A DNA stretch of 10,996 nt from an uncultured Bacteroidales bacterium (GCA_946406095.1 CAMJJO010000053.1:1-10996), one strand, 5' to 3'. Shown: positions 1 through 7,240, numbered from the stretch's first letter. Numbers and translations: made by a program. The notes: generated by a model not told the origin, from the letters alone.

Positions 1-2274
1 GCGGAGTTCTGGGTGAACGGGCATCTGTTCAGCACCCTCACCGGCATGTTCCGGGACGATGACATCGACATCACCGAATTCGCGAACATCGGCGGCCGCA
101 ACGCGCTGGCGGTGCTGGTGTATCCGGTAGATTTCCCCGGCAGGCCCGGCAAGAAGACCTGGGGCGCGCCCGGCGAGTACAATAACGGCGGCGACGGCAA
201 CATCGGCCTGAACTCCACCATGCTGATGAGCGTGGGCTGGGACTTCACCTTCTGGGACGCCGTGCGCGACCGCAACACCGGCATCTGGCGCAGCATCTCC
301 CTCTACTCCACCGGCAGCGTCACCCTGCGCCATCCCTTCGTGAAGACGGCCCTGGCGCATCCGGACTACGACTGCGCCGACCTCAGCATCAGCGTGGAAG
401 TGGGCAGCCGCTACGTGGACAGCCCCAAGACCCACAAGGCCCGCGTGGAGGGAGAAATCACCGGCCCCGGTATAGCTAACCCGCTGATATTCAAGAAGGA
501 AGTGGAGCTCTACCGCGAGGAGGAGCAGCTGCTCACCTTCAGCTCGAAGGAGTTCCGCCAGCTGCGCATCAACGACCCTGCGCTCTGGTGGCCCCTGGGC
601 AAAGGAGAGCATCCCCTCTACAAACTGAAGCTGTCGGTCTACGACGAGGATACCCTCAGCGACACCGCCGAAACCACCTTCGGCATCCGCGAGATAGTGG
701 CCACCCGCGACACTCCGGACGGCAGCAAACTCTTCGTAGTCAACGGCAAACCCATCTTCATCCGCGGCAGCAACTGGATCCCGGAGGCGATGCTGAAAGA
801 TAACGACAAGCGGATGGCGGCGGTGCTGAGGATGAGCGCGCAGTGCGGATTCAACCTCCTGCGGCTCTGGGGCGGCGGAATAGTGGAAAGCGACTACTTC
901 CATCAGCTCTGCGACGAGTACGGATTCCTGGTGTGGGAAGAGTTCTTCATGACCGGCGATACCCGGCACCCGCACGACCGCGCCACCTATTTCGCCAACG
1001 TCGAGGCCAGCGTCAAGCGAGTGAGGAATCACCCCTGCGTGGCCTTCTACGTGGCATCCAACGAGAGCACCGAGGTCAGCGGCACCCGCGAACTGATAGA
1101 GCAGCTGGACGGCACGCGGCCGTGGCAGCAGCAGAGCGAATGCGACGGCATCCACGACGGCAGCCCCTACGTGCAGGTGAACCCGATGCTTCACTATCTC
1201 GACAAGGCATCCCCCCGCGGCAGCCGCGTGAACGGCTTCAACCCTGAATACGGCTTCACCGGAATGCCGCACTGGACTTCCCTGCAGAGGTTCCTGCGCC
1301 CGGAAGAGATCTGGCCGATGAACCAGTATGTGTGGGACTACCTGGACGGCAGCGGCTTCGGCAAGGTCACCACCACAGTGAAAGCCCTGGCGGACGAGTA
1401 CGGCGAGTCTTCGAGCATCAAGGAATACGGATGGAAGACGCAGCTGTTGAGCGCGATGAATTCCAAGGCCATCTGGGACGTCTGGAACTACAATAAATTA
1501 TGGTATGGGGACCGCTACTGCACCGGCACCCTTTTCTGGAGCCACGCCAGCCCCATCCCCATGATCAAGAACCACATGTGGGACTGGTACCTGATCCCGA
1601 CGGCCTCGCTGTACCATACCATGCATGCGCTGGAGCCCGTGCACGTGCAGTACGACTACCTCAAGAACACCGTCTCGGTCTATAACGACAAGCTGACCGC
1701 GCTGTCGGACCTAACCGTGATAGCACGCCTTTACGACCTGAACAGCAAGAAGATAGCCACCTGGACCGTGCACGGAATTTCGGTGCCGGCGGATGGCGTG
1801 AGGTGCGATGCGCTGAGCCTGAGGCTCCCCGACAAGCTCACCCCGGTGCACTTCATCGCGCTGGAGTGCCGGGACGCGAAGGGCAAGGTGCTCTCCCGCA
1901 ATTTCTACTGGGAATCCTCCGATAGCTATAAGGAAGGCACCCTGACCGGCCCGTGCGCATCCGGCTTCCAGAGCCTGCAGAAGATGCCTTCCACCAAGGT
2001 CAAGGCCAGCCTGAAGAAGCGTTCGGACGCCGAGAACCTGTATTTCGACGTGACGCTGAAGAACGGCTCCGGCAAGATCGCCTTCTTCAACGAGGTGCTT
2101 TTGCTGGGGGATGACGGCCTGCCGGTGCCCTACACCTTCACGACCGACAACTATTTCACCCTGGAGCCCGGGCAGTCGCAGGTGGTGACGCTCGAGATCG
2201 CGCGCGAGGATGCACCGTCCAAGCCGGTGATTCACGTGGAGGGGTGGAATGTGGCGGAAACCGTGCTGCGCTGA
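1..2274 (+). CDS. GH2 glycoside hydrolase, beta-mannosidase / exo-beta-glucosaminidase type (5' partial)
   Basis: The reading frame is open from base 1 (first residues AEFWVNGHLF), so the start and any signal peptide lie upstream; the GTG at 13 is internal. 757 residues are visible. Residues 1-100 are the end of the sugar-binding jelly-roll domain, with the family-typical GWDF...VRDRNTGIW stretch. An Ig-like domain follows to about 235. The catalytic TIM barrel starts near the GKPIFIRGSNW motif (249-259). Glu355 in ASNEST is the expected acid/base and Glu416 in NPEYGF the expected nucleophile, so the enzyme looks active. The last ~100 residues resemble the C-terminal Ig-like domain of exo-beta-glucosaminidases. 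It should act on beta-linked mannosides or glucosaminides, probably in glycan breakdown; sequence alone does not decide the substrate. It ends 8 bp from the convergent lolD stop. Confidence 0.85.
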   Translation, partial: AEFWVNGHLFSTLTGMFRDDDIDITEFANIGGRNALAVLVYPVDFPGRPGKKTWGAPGEYNNGGDGNIGLNSTMLMSVGWDFTFWDAVRDRNTGIWRSISLYSTGSVTLRHPFVKTALAHPDYDCADLSISVEVGSRYVDSPKTHKARVEGEITGPGIANPLIFKKEVELYREEEQLLTFSSKEFRQLRINDPALWWPLGKGEHPLYKLKLSVYDEDTLSDTAETTFGIREIVATRDTPDGSKLFVVNGKPIFIRGSNWIPEAMLKDNDKRMAAVLRMSAQCGFNLLRLWGGGIVESDYFHQLCDEYGFLVWEEFFMTGDTRHPHDRATYFANVEASVKRVRNHPCVAFYVASNESTEVSGTRELIEQLDGTRPWQQQSECDGIHDGSPYVQVNPMLHYLDKASPRGSRVNGFNPEYGFTGMPHWTSLQRFLRPEEIWPMNQYVWDYLDGSGFGKVTTTVKALADEYGESSSIKEYGWKTQLLSAMNSKAIWDVWNYNKLWYGDRYCTGTLFWSHASPIPMIKNHMWDWYLIPTASLYHTMHALEPVHVQYDYLKNTVSVYNDKLTALSDLTVIARLYDLNSKKIATWTVHGISVPADGVRCDALSLRLPDKLTPVHFIALECRDAKGKVLSRNFYWESSDSYKEGTLTGPCASGFQSLQKMPSTKVKASLKKRSDAENLYFDVTLKNGSGKIAFFNEVLLLGDDGLPVPYTFTTDNYFTLEPGQSQVVTLEIAREDAPSKPVIHVEGWNVAETVLR

Positions 2275-2282
2275 GCCAGTCT

Positions 2283-2936
2283 CTAGACGAATTGCCCGTC
2301 ACGCATGGTGAGGGCTCGGTCGCAGAGGGCGGCCAGGGCCGGATCGTGCGTGACGATTATTATGGTCTGGCCGAGGCTGTCCCTGAGGTCGAAGAAGAGG
2401 CGGTGGATTTCTTCTTTGGTGGCGGAATCCAGATTGCCCGTGGGTTCGTCGGCAAAGAGCACGGCGGGGCGGTTCACCAGGGCGCGGGCGATGGCTACGC
2501 GCTGCTGCTCGCCCCCGGAGAGTTCGGATGGCTTATGGGAGATGCGCCCAGCAAGCCCCACTGTATCAAGCAGTTCCTTCGCGGCGGCCTCTGCCTCTCT
2601 GGCGGGGCGGCCGGCGATCAGCGCCGGGATCATCACATTCTCCAGCGCAGTGAATTCCGGGAGTAGATGGTGGAACTGGAACACGAATCCTATCCTCTTT
2701 CCGCGGAAGGCTGCGAGCTCCTTGCCGTTGAGGGAGAGCACGTCGGTGCCGTCGATGGTGAGGGTGCCCGAGTCGGGGGTGGAGAGGGTGCCGAGGATTT
2801 GGAGGAGGGTGGTTTTGCCTGCGCCGGATGCCCCGGTGATGGAAACGACCTCGCCTTGCGCGGCTTCGAAGCTGACGCCCCGCAGCACCTGCAGATCGCC
2901 GAAAGCCTTGCGGATAATTGTTGCTTTAATAATCAT
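2283..2936 (-). CDS. lolD: LolD-type lipoprotein-releasing ABC transporter ATPase
   Basis: This is a 217-residue ABC ATPase, close to the usual LolD length. Walker A is GASGAGKTT (35-43), the Q-loop is Gln87, the signature is LSGGEQQ (139-145), Walker B is VLFADE (159-164) and the switch histidine is His197. The segment FQFHHLLPEFTALENV is characteristic of LolD, the ATPase that works with LolC/E inner-membrane proteins to release lipoproteins for transport to the outer membrane. No LolC/E partner lies in the window, so this is a stand-alone ATPase gene, as often seen in Bacteroidota. I chose the ATG at 2936 (MIIKATIIRK). Longer starts at 2948 or 2984 would add residues encoded by a dispersed repeat, and the 2984 start would lie in the promoter. 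The related MacB-type ATPases are the main alternative. Confidence 0.85.
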   Translation of the reverse strand: MIIKATIIRKAFGDLQVLRGVSFEAAQGEVVSITGASGAGKTTLLQILGTLSTPDSGTLTIDGTDVLSLNGKELAAFRGKRIGFVFQFHHLLPEFTALENVMIPALIAGRPAREAEAAAKELLDTVGLAGRISHKPSELSGGEQQRVAIARALVNRPAVLFADEPTGNLDSATKEEIHRLFFDLRDSLGQTIIIVTHDPALAALCDRALTMRDGQFV

Positions 2937-2943
2937 AATGTTT

Positions 2944-2982
2944 GTCATTCCGAACCTGCGGAGCACGCGAAGGAATCTATGC
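2944..2982. repeat. Dispersed intergenic repeat of the GTCATTCCGA...GGAATCT type
   Basis: The stretch begins gtcattccgaacctgcgg and ends gaaggaatctatgc. It resembles a widespread bacterial intergenic repeat that appears in spurious proteins as HSERSEES or HSEPAEHAKES-like peptides; one frame here reads CHSEPAEHAKES. The ends attcc and ggaat are inverted. It occupies the leader of lolD. Assignment rests on recalled resemblance and cannot be counted genome-wide here. Confidence 0.5.
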
Positions 2983-2989
2983 AAAGATA
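2982..2989 (-). promoter_or_regulatory. -7 promoter element for lolD
   Basis: The minus strand reads TATCTTTG, matching the Bacteroidota TAnnTTTG element. Transcription would start near 2975, giving a leader of about 39 nt before the lolD ATG. It lies in the left arm of the perfect inverted repeat. No clear -33 TTTG is present. Confidence 0.5.
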
Positions 2990-3009
2990 GAAAATTCGTG
3001 AGAATTTTC

Positions 3010-3017
3010 TATCTTTG
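3010..3017 (+). promoter_or_regulatory. -7 promoter element for tRNA-Pro
   Basis: TATCTTTG matches TAnnTTTG and ends 10 bases before the first base of the tRNA, so a transcript would start about 3 bases upstream of the mature 5' end. No clear -33 element is visible. Confidence 0.55.
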
Positions 3018-3026
3018 CAGTCCAAT

Positions 3027-3099
<73 letters not shown>

Positions 3100-3149
3100 C
3101 GATTCTTCAATTTTTTCAATCATTTTTTAGATAATTTAGATAATATATC

Positions 3150-3157
3150 TATATTTG
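3150..3157 (+). promoter_or_regulatory. Possible -7 element ahead of the two-repeat OmpA-like gene
   Basis: TATATTTG fits TAnnTTTG, but a start site about 7 bases downstream would fall on the chosen GTG codon at 3163, implying a nearly leaderless message. The -33 region shows no TTTG. Either the match is accidental or the gene is leaderless or read through from the tRNA. Confidence 0.3.
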
Positions 3158-3162
3158 TGCTA

Positions 3163-4221
3163 GTGCGTACTATCAGCAAAATACTAGCCGTGGCACTCCT
3201 GTTCCTTGCAGGGGCGGTTCGCCTGTCTGCCAGCACGGAGGATGTGACCATCCGATTCCGCTTCGGCAAGGCTGAAACGGATTTCAGCAAGCTTGAGCAG
3301 ATTCTGACCGGGCCCGATTCATCCAGGATAGCAAAGATCGAGTTGAGGGCGACTTCTTCGCCCGACGGTCCGTACTGGGTGAACAAGCAGCTGGCCCAGG
3401 ACCGTGCCGCGCGCGTAATAGATAAGGTAAAGGAACTTCGCCCTTCGATAGGAGAGGATATGATCAGCACCAAGGTGATCGCCGAGGACTGGTCGGGTGT
3501 CGCCGCCTGGCTGCGCCGTTCCAAGAAGGCCTATAAGGACGAAGCCCTCAAGATAGTCACCGAGACTCCCGCAGCGGAAAGGGAAGCCAAACTCCAGGAT
3601 CTTTGGGCCGGAGAAGCCTGGGAAGATATGATGAGATCTGCGTTCCCTGCACTTCGTTCCGTGCGTGTGACTGTTACCTACACAGATCCAGAGCCCGAGC
3701 CGGTGGCAGCTGAAGTATCGCTTGAGGCGCCGGCGGACAGTGGAACGGTCAAGATTATGTTCGCCGCTGGAATGCGTTATTTGCAGCCGGATTTGGGCAA
3801 CAACGCCGCTGCATTCGCGGAATTGGACAAGATGGCCGAGTCCGGTATGCCTCTGAGAATTGAATCCTGGACTTCTCCCGAGGGAGATCCCACCAGCAAC
3901 CGCGCTCTCGCGAGGAACAGACTCAACTGCCTGCTCATCTATCTTAAGGAGAATTTCGGCCTCCAGGGCGGAAGCATAATCTCCGAGGTTAAGGGCGAGG
4001 ACTGGGATGGTCTGTACCGCGAAGCTGCGGCAAGCTATAAGGAAAAGAATCGGGACAAGGTTCTGGAAATCCTTGGCAACAAAGCCCTCACCGGAGGTCA
4101 GAAAAAGGCCGCTATCCGCGGCCTCGATGGTGGTGCAACCTGGAGGTATCTCATTAAGAATCAGATGCCTAGCTTGCGCTATGTTGCGATTTCTAATGTT
4201 CCAAAAGCTGAAGCTGAGTAG
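3163..4221 (+). CDS. Exported protein with two OmpA-like repeats, no membrane barrel
   Basis: The protein has 352 residues from GTG at 3163. No ATG is available near the N-terminus, and frames reaching further upstream run into the tRNA. The chosen start gives a good signal peptide: basic MRTISK, a hydrophobic stretch, and likely cleavage after SAS near residue 24. Two copies of an OmpA-like module follow at about 28-172 and 194-346. Each has an SP(D/E)G loop (66-69 and 238-241), a helix rich in R and A/L, an acidic-W motif (AEDW, GEDW) and an end of the form P.LR.V. The same module occurs three times in the DUF3575 protein at 7385-9784, but the C-terminal barrel is missing here. It is therefore probably a periplasmic or secreted partner. 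Function is unknown; peptidoglycan contact is possible from the fold. Its 3' end overlaps the opposing response regulator gene by 29 bp. Confidence 0.75.
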   Translation: MRTISKILAVALLFLAGAVRLSASTEDVTIRFRFGKAETDFSKLEQILTGPDSSRIAKIELRATSSPDGPYWVNKQLAQDRAARVIDKVKELRPSIGEDMISTKVIAEDWSGVAAWLRRSKKAYKDEALKIVTETPAAEREAKLQDLWAGEAWEDMMRSAFPALRSVRVTVTYTDPEPEPVAAEVSLEAPADSGTVKIMFAAGMRYLQPDLGNNAAAFAELDKMAESGMPLRIESWTSPEGDPTSNRALARNRLNCLLIYLKENFGLQGGSIISEVKGEDWDGLYREAAASYKEKNRDKVLEILGNKALTGGQKKAAIRGLDGGATWRYLIKNQMPSLRYVAISNVPKAEAE

Positions 4222-4582
4222 ACACGCAGTTTACTAGTTTCTCCATTATTATCGGCTTTGTAATGAAGTCGTTCGCCCCCATTTGGTAGCCGCGGACTAT
4301 ATCTTCGTTGGAGTTCAGGGCCGACAGGATAACTATGCGTATGTCCTCCGTTTCGGGATTTTCACGCACTCTGCGGAGCACCTCGAAGCCATCTACTTCC
4401 GGCATAAGAAGATCCAGCAGGATCAGATCCGGCTTCTCCTTGGCAATCTCTTCCAGGGCTATGCGGCCGTTGCCCGCCTTGCGGATGCGGAATTCGAACT
4501 TTGCCAGCATTTTTTCTACCAGCATAGTGTTAAGTGGCACGTCGTCCACTACCAGCACGTTATATTTCGAGAAGTCAATCAT
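4193..4582 (-). CDS. Single-domain response regulator (receiver only)
   Basis: The protein has 129 residues and is almost entirely a CheY-like receiver domain. The acidic pocket is Asp13-Asp14, the phosphoacceptor is Asp57 in LILLDLLMP, the switch Ser is Ser87 in ILSAL, and the conserved Lys-Pro is Lys109-Pro110. There is no output domain, so it must act by contacting another protein. It is the last gene of a three-gene operon: its ATG overlaps the end of the membrane AraC gene by 8 bp (4575-4582), pointing to translational coupling. No histidine kinase is seen in the window. The AraC protein, or a kinase elsewhere, is the likely partner. The 3' end overlaps the opposing gene that ends at 4221. 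Confidence 0.9.
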   Translation of the reverse strand: MIDFSKYNVLVVDDVPLNTMLVEKMLAKFEFRIRKAGNGRIALEEIAKEKPDLILLDLLMPEVDGFEVLRRVRENPETEDIRIVILSALNSNEDIVRGYQMGANDFITKPIIMEKLVNCVSTQLQLLEH

Positions 4583-5852
4583 TATTTCTGGATGCTATCC
4601 ACATCTTCGGTGTGAGACCGGTTACTTTCTTGAATACGGTATTGAATGAAGAAGCGCTGAGGAAACCGCACTGTTTGGCTATTTCGTCTTGCTTTGCTTC
4701 TTTGTGTGAGAGAATGTACTGCTCTGCATAATCTACTCTGAGCGTGTTTATTAGCTCGGGGAAGCCCAGATTGTAGGTGTTGTTGACCAGTTTGGAGATA
4801 TATGTCTTATTCGACTCCAGGCGGTCTGCAACTTCGTCCAGCGTGAGTTTTGGCTGGAGGAAGAGCTGCTGGTCGATCATCAGGTGCTGGAAACGGGCGA
4901 TAAGGCTGTCCTCTTCCCAGGAATCCGACACGGCTTTGAAAATATGGTTGGACAGTGCCGCAGTCGCTTCGGTTTTTTCTCCCGACCGCCACTGGTCGAT
5001 GTGCAGATTCTCGCCGATCTTGAGCTGAATGCGCCTAAGTGCCTCTTCTTCAGCATCATCCAGCAGTTCGTTCATGATTCTTTCCACAACTTCGGACTTG
5101 TTCTCTCTACCATAATTGAACCTTAGCATATATCTGAAGTCCGACCAGTATATCTTCGTGCGCATGCCAAACAGCGCATTCAGGCCAAACTGATACAATG
5201 ATACCATAATGATGGCTGCGCTGACGATAGCGGCCCATTCCGTTTTAGTATAAAGGTTGTCCTGCAATGCGACACGGAGCACCATAATGCCCAGCGGAAG
5301 AGAAATCGTTAATATCTGCAGGCGCGTCAGGCTTATCGGTTTGCCCTTGAAGAGGAAAGCAATCAGGTTTCCGGGAAGAAACCTTTCGTAGCGCAGCGTC
5401 ATAATGATATAGACTACCAGCACCAACAGTTCTACCCCAAGCACAATGTGGAATATCGGCCCTGTAATGATGTTGAAAGCATGATTTACCCTTTCGTCGA
5501 AGTCGAGGAAATAAAGCAAAAATCCCCCCGTGAACAACACGGTTGGAATTACGATCCATAATAGTTCGTACGGATGTCTCCTTCTTTTGTGTACCAGCTT
5601 GTTCAGGTACATTATGATCAGCGGGATAATGCTGGGGCCGGCAAACAGGGCCGCTATCAAAGCACCCGTGTCCAGGGGACTACCCTTGGGTTGCGTTGCG
5701 TGGCATGCATCTGAGAACAGATATACCGCGCACATAATACATAGCAGTAAGAAATCGTGATAGGTCTCTGCTTTGGAAGCAATAAGGCTATGCAGCACCC
5801 CCCAGAAAATGCAGACGGCCACAGGTAAGAATATAAATAACGTGTACGCCAT
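4575..5852 (-). CDS. Membrane-bound AraC-family transcriptional regulator (seven predicted helices)
   Basis: The protein has 425 residues. The N-terminal half holds about seven hydrophobic segments (roughly 3-25, 33-52, 62-86, 97-116, 127-153, 177-196 and 205-229), separated by short basic or acidic loops. A soluble linker rich in charge (240-330) follows. The C-terminus is an AraC/XylS DNA-binding domain with two helix-turn-helix units: LTLDEVADRLESNKTYISKL (337-356), then 388-418, which ends in the familiar GLTP..W. Such a protein should stay in the inner membrane and bind DNA from there, turning a membrane or envelope signal into transcription. Its start overlaps the stop of the fimbrillin-like gene by one base (TGATG), and its end overlaps the response regulator start, so all three are probably made together. 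The facing promoters in 6938-7384 are obvious candidate targets. Confidence 0.85.
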   Translation of the reverse strand: MAYTLFIFLPVAVCIFWGVLHSLIASKAETYHDFLLLCIMCAVYLFSDACHATQPKGSPLDTGALIAALFAGPSIIPLIIMYLNKLVHKRRRHPYELLWIVIPTVLFTGGFLLYFLDFDERVNHAFNIITGPIFHIVLGVELLVLVVYIIMTLRYERFLPGNLIAFLFKGKPISLTRLQILTISLPLGIMVLRVALQDNLYTKTEWAAIVSAAIIMVSLYQFGLNALFGMRTKIYWSDFRYMLRFNYGRENKSEVVERIMNELLDDAEEEALRRIQLKIGENLHIDQWRSGEKTEATAALSNHIFKAVSDSWEEDSLIARFQHLMIDQQLFLQPKLTLDEVADRLESNKTYISKLVNNTYNLGFPELINTLRVDYAEQYILSHKEAKQDEIAKQCGFLSASSFNTVFKKVTGLTPKMWIASRNND

Positions 5853-6937
5853 CAGAAATCATCATTATTTTCGTAAATCGATGTCTCCCAGTTGCTTACA
5901 GAGGCAGAGAAGGAGATTTCTTTGAAAACCTTGCTAAGGTCAAGGCCAATATGGAAGGTATATTGCTTGCCATAGACAAAGATATTGTCCGGGAGCAAGC
6001 CGTAGATCATAAACTTTGCAACCTGGTCTTTGAGAGGCTCGTATTTGAAGCCTCCGATCTCGAAGCCGTCCACGTCGTAGATAACTTCTACATACTGCTT
6101 GCCAATCAGGATTTCATCCGGAATGGAATAGAAGCGGTGGCTATCCACCAGACGGTCCTCGAGAGTATCGTAGCCCACGAACTTTTCGTTCTCTGAGCCC
6201 ACGCCCACCACGGCATCACCTTCGAATACCACGACCTGGCGGTAGAAGCCCTGCCTGTGCCATGTGCCCGAATTGCCGAGAACATCGTTGATGAACACGC
6301 CCGCCTGCGCCACGTTGTGGGCAACCAATTTGCGGAGGTGAATCAGGCCCTGGAGCTGGGGGTCCGGAGTGACATCACAGATTTTGTAACCTATGTCGTT
6401 GGTGATGTGCTGGAACACGAGCGGAATCATATTCAGCTGATTTACAGCCTTTTCCACCGTCTTGGACACCAGCGGGCCTGCCTTGGTCTCTTCTACGGAA
6501 TAAGGGATTGAATATGTTTCAAAACCTGAACTGTAGTTGAGCGCGTCGACATGAGGATAATACGCACTGAAGGTAACTTTCTGGGATGCAGACCAAAGAT
6601 AACTGTCGAATGAGCCGGTGTATCCGTTACCGTTGCTCTTGACAGCTGCATTGTCCAGCAAGAGTTCACCATTCTCGTAGTCGATGGCAACAAGCCCGAA
6701 CGGAATGTCCGTGTCCATGGTGGCTATATTGTCGTTATCTTCGACCAGAGACTTGGTCATACGTCCAGAACGGGCCCTTTCTACGACCTTTCCCTCGCGC
6801 GTGACCATAATATCAAAGTCAATATTCTGCTTTTGATCCTTTCCTCCGGGCACCGGAACGTCATCTATCTTGGCACAGGAAACGATTATTGCCAAGAAAG
6901 ATGCGCTGGAAAGCATTATGTGGCCTATTCTGTTCAT
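5852..6937 (-). CDS. Fimbrillin-like (Mfa/FimA-type) lipoprotein
   Basis: The protein has 361 residues. The N-terminus MNRIGHIMLS...IIVSC is a lipoprotein signal with the likely lipidated Cys at position 21. The rest resembles Bacteroidales fimbrillin-family proteins (Mfa-like group): a K.TFSAYYPH segment near the middle of the first half, an F.H...DIGYKI region, and a C-terminal YTFHIGLDL...ISFSASVSNW that resembles the closing strands of that fold. Arginines near residues 54-59 (RARSGRM) could be a processing site like that of fimbrillins matured by Arg-specific proteases; this is inference. It heads an operon with the membrane AraC regulator and the receiver protein. That context suggests a surface or periplasmic sensor or anchor as much as a structural pilus subunit. 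A strong promoter lies 43 bp upstream. Confidence 0.75.
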   Translation of the reverse strand: MNRIGHIMLSSASFLAIIVSCAKIDDVPVPGGKDQKQNIDFDIMVTREGKVVERARSGRMTKSLVEDNDNIATMDTDIPFGLVAIDYENGELLLDNAAVKSNGNGYTGSFDSYLWSASQKVTFSAYYPHVDALNYSSGFETYSIPYSVEETKAGPLVSKTVEKAVNQLNMIPLVFQHITNDIGYKICDVTPDPQLQGLIHLRKLVAHNVAQAGVFINDVLGNSGTWHRQGFYRQVVVFEGDAVVGVGSENEKFVGYDTLEDRLVDSHRFYSIPDEILIGKQYVEVIYDVDGFEIGGFKYEPLKDQVAKFMIYGLLPDNIFVYGKQYTFHIGLDLSKVFKEISFSASVSNWETSIYENNDDF

Positions 6938-6979
6938 CTTATAAAATGCTCAAACGACTCTATTATTTGATCTCTGATG

Positions 6980-7010
6980 CAAATATAATAATTATTTTCA
7001 ATAATCCAAA
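6980..7010 (-). promoter_or_regulatory. Promoter of the fimbrillin/AraC/receiver operon
   Basis: On the minus strand TTTG (7010-7007) is followed by exactly 19 bases and TATATTTG (6987-6980). This is a full match to the Bacteroidota TTTG-N19-TAnnTTTG pattern. Transcription would start near 6973, giving a leader of about 36 nt. Confidence 0.75.
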
Positions 7011-7039
7011 ATTTTTTCAAAAAAATCCAAAATTTTTTC
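7003..7039. repeat. 16-bp direct repeat, 21-bp period, candidate operator
   Basis: The sequence aatccaaaattttttc occurs exactly at 7003-7018 and again at 7024-7039. The 21-bp period is two DNA turns, the arrangement used by AraC-family proteins to bind paired half-sites. The first copy contains the -33 element of the regulatory operon. A weaker relative (aatcaaaatttttg) sits at 7227-7240, next to the -33 of the facing promoter. Confidence 0.55.
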
Positions 7040-7071
7040 TGAAAACATAAAAATAGGCCTTTTAAGGGCAT

Positions 7072-7079
7072 GGGGGGGG
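7072..7079. repeat. G8 homopolymer tract
   Basis: Eight consecutive G residues lie in otherwise AT-rich intergenic DNA, between the two divergent promoters. Tracts of this kind are prone to length change by slippage. The tract lies outside both core promoters. Confidence 0.6.
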
Positions 7080-7240
7080 TAGAAGCTAATTTTCGCCCTT
7101 CTGGGTCCTATACGGATTGTCTTCCAATATCTTACGCGCGCGTTTATATAAGGTAGAAATAGAGAAATCGATTTTTGTGCACCTTTTTTTGCGTTTTTTG
7201 ATGAATTTGAAAAAATTTCTAAAAAAAATCAAAATTTTTG

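Larger units (their letters stand above)
2980..3019. repeat. Perfect 18-bp inverted repeat carrying divergent promoter elements
   Basis: Left arm 2980-2997 (tgcaaagatagaaaattc) and right arm 3002-3019 are exact reverse complements around a gtga loop. Each arm contains TATCTTTG read outward, so one element faces lolD and the other faces tRNA-Pro. It could look like a terminator, but both flanking genes begin, not end, here. A divergent promoter or regulator site is the better reading. Confidence 0.65.

Noticed and set aside
1711..2235. 174-codon minus-strand frame opposite the GH2 gene
   Set aside because: The sense frame continues the GH2 C-terminal domain. The antisense peptide has no recognisable features.
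2980..3019. Intrinsic terminator
   Set aside because: The stem is AT-rich, no T-run follows on either strand, and both adjacent genes start next to it.
7070..7156. 28-codon plus-strand frame starting MGGVEANFRPSG
   Set aside because: It begins in the G8 tract, has no promoter or homologue I recognise, and runs antisense to the more protein-like minus-strand frame.
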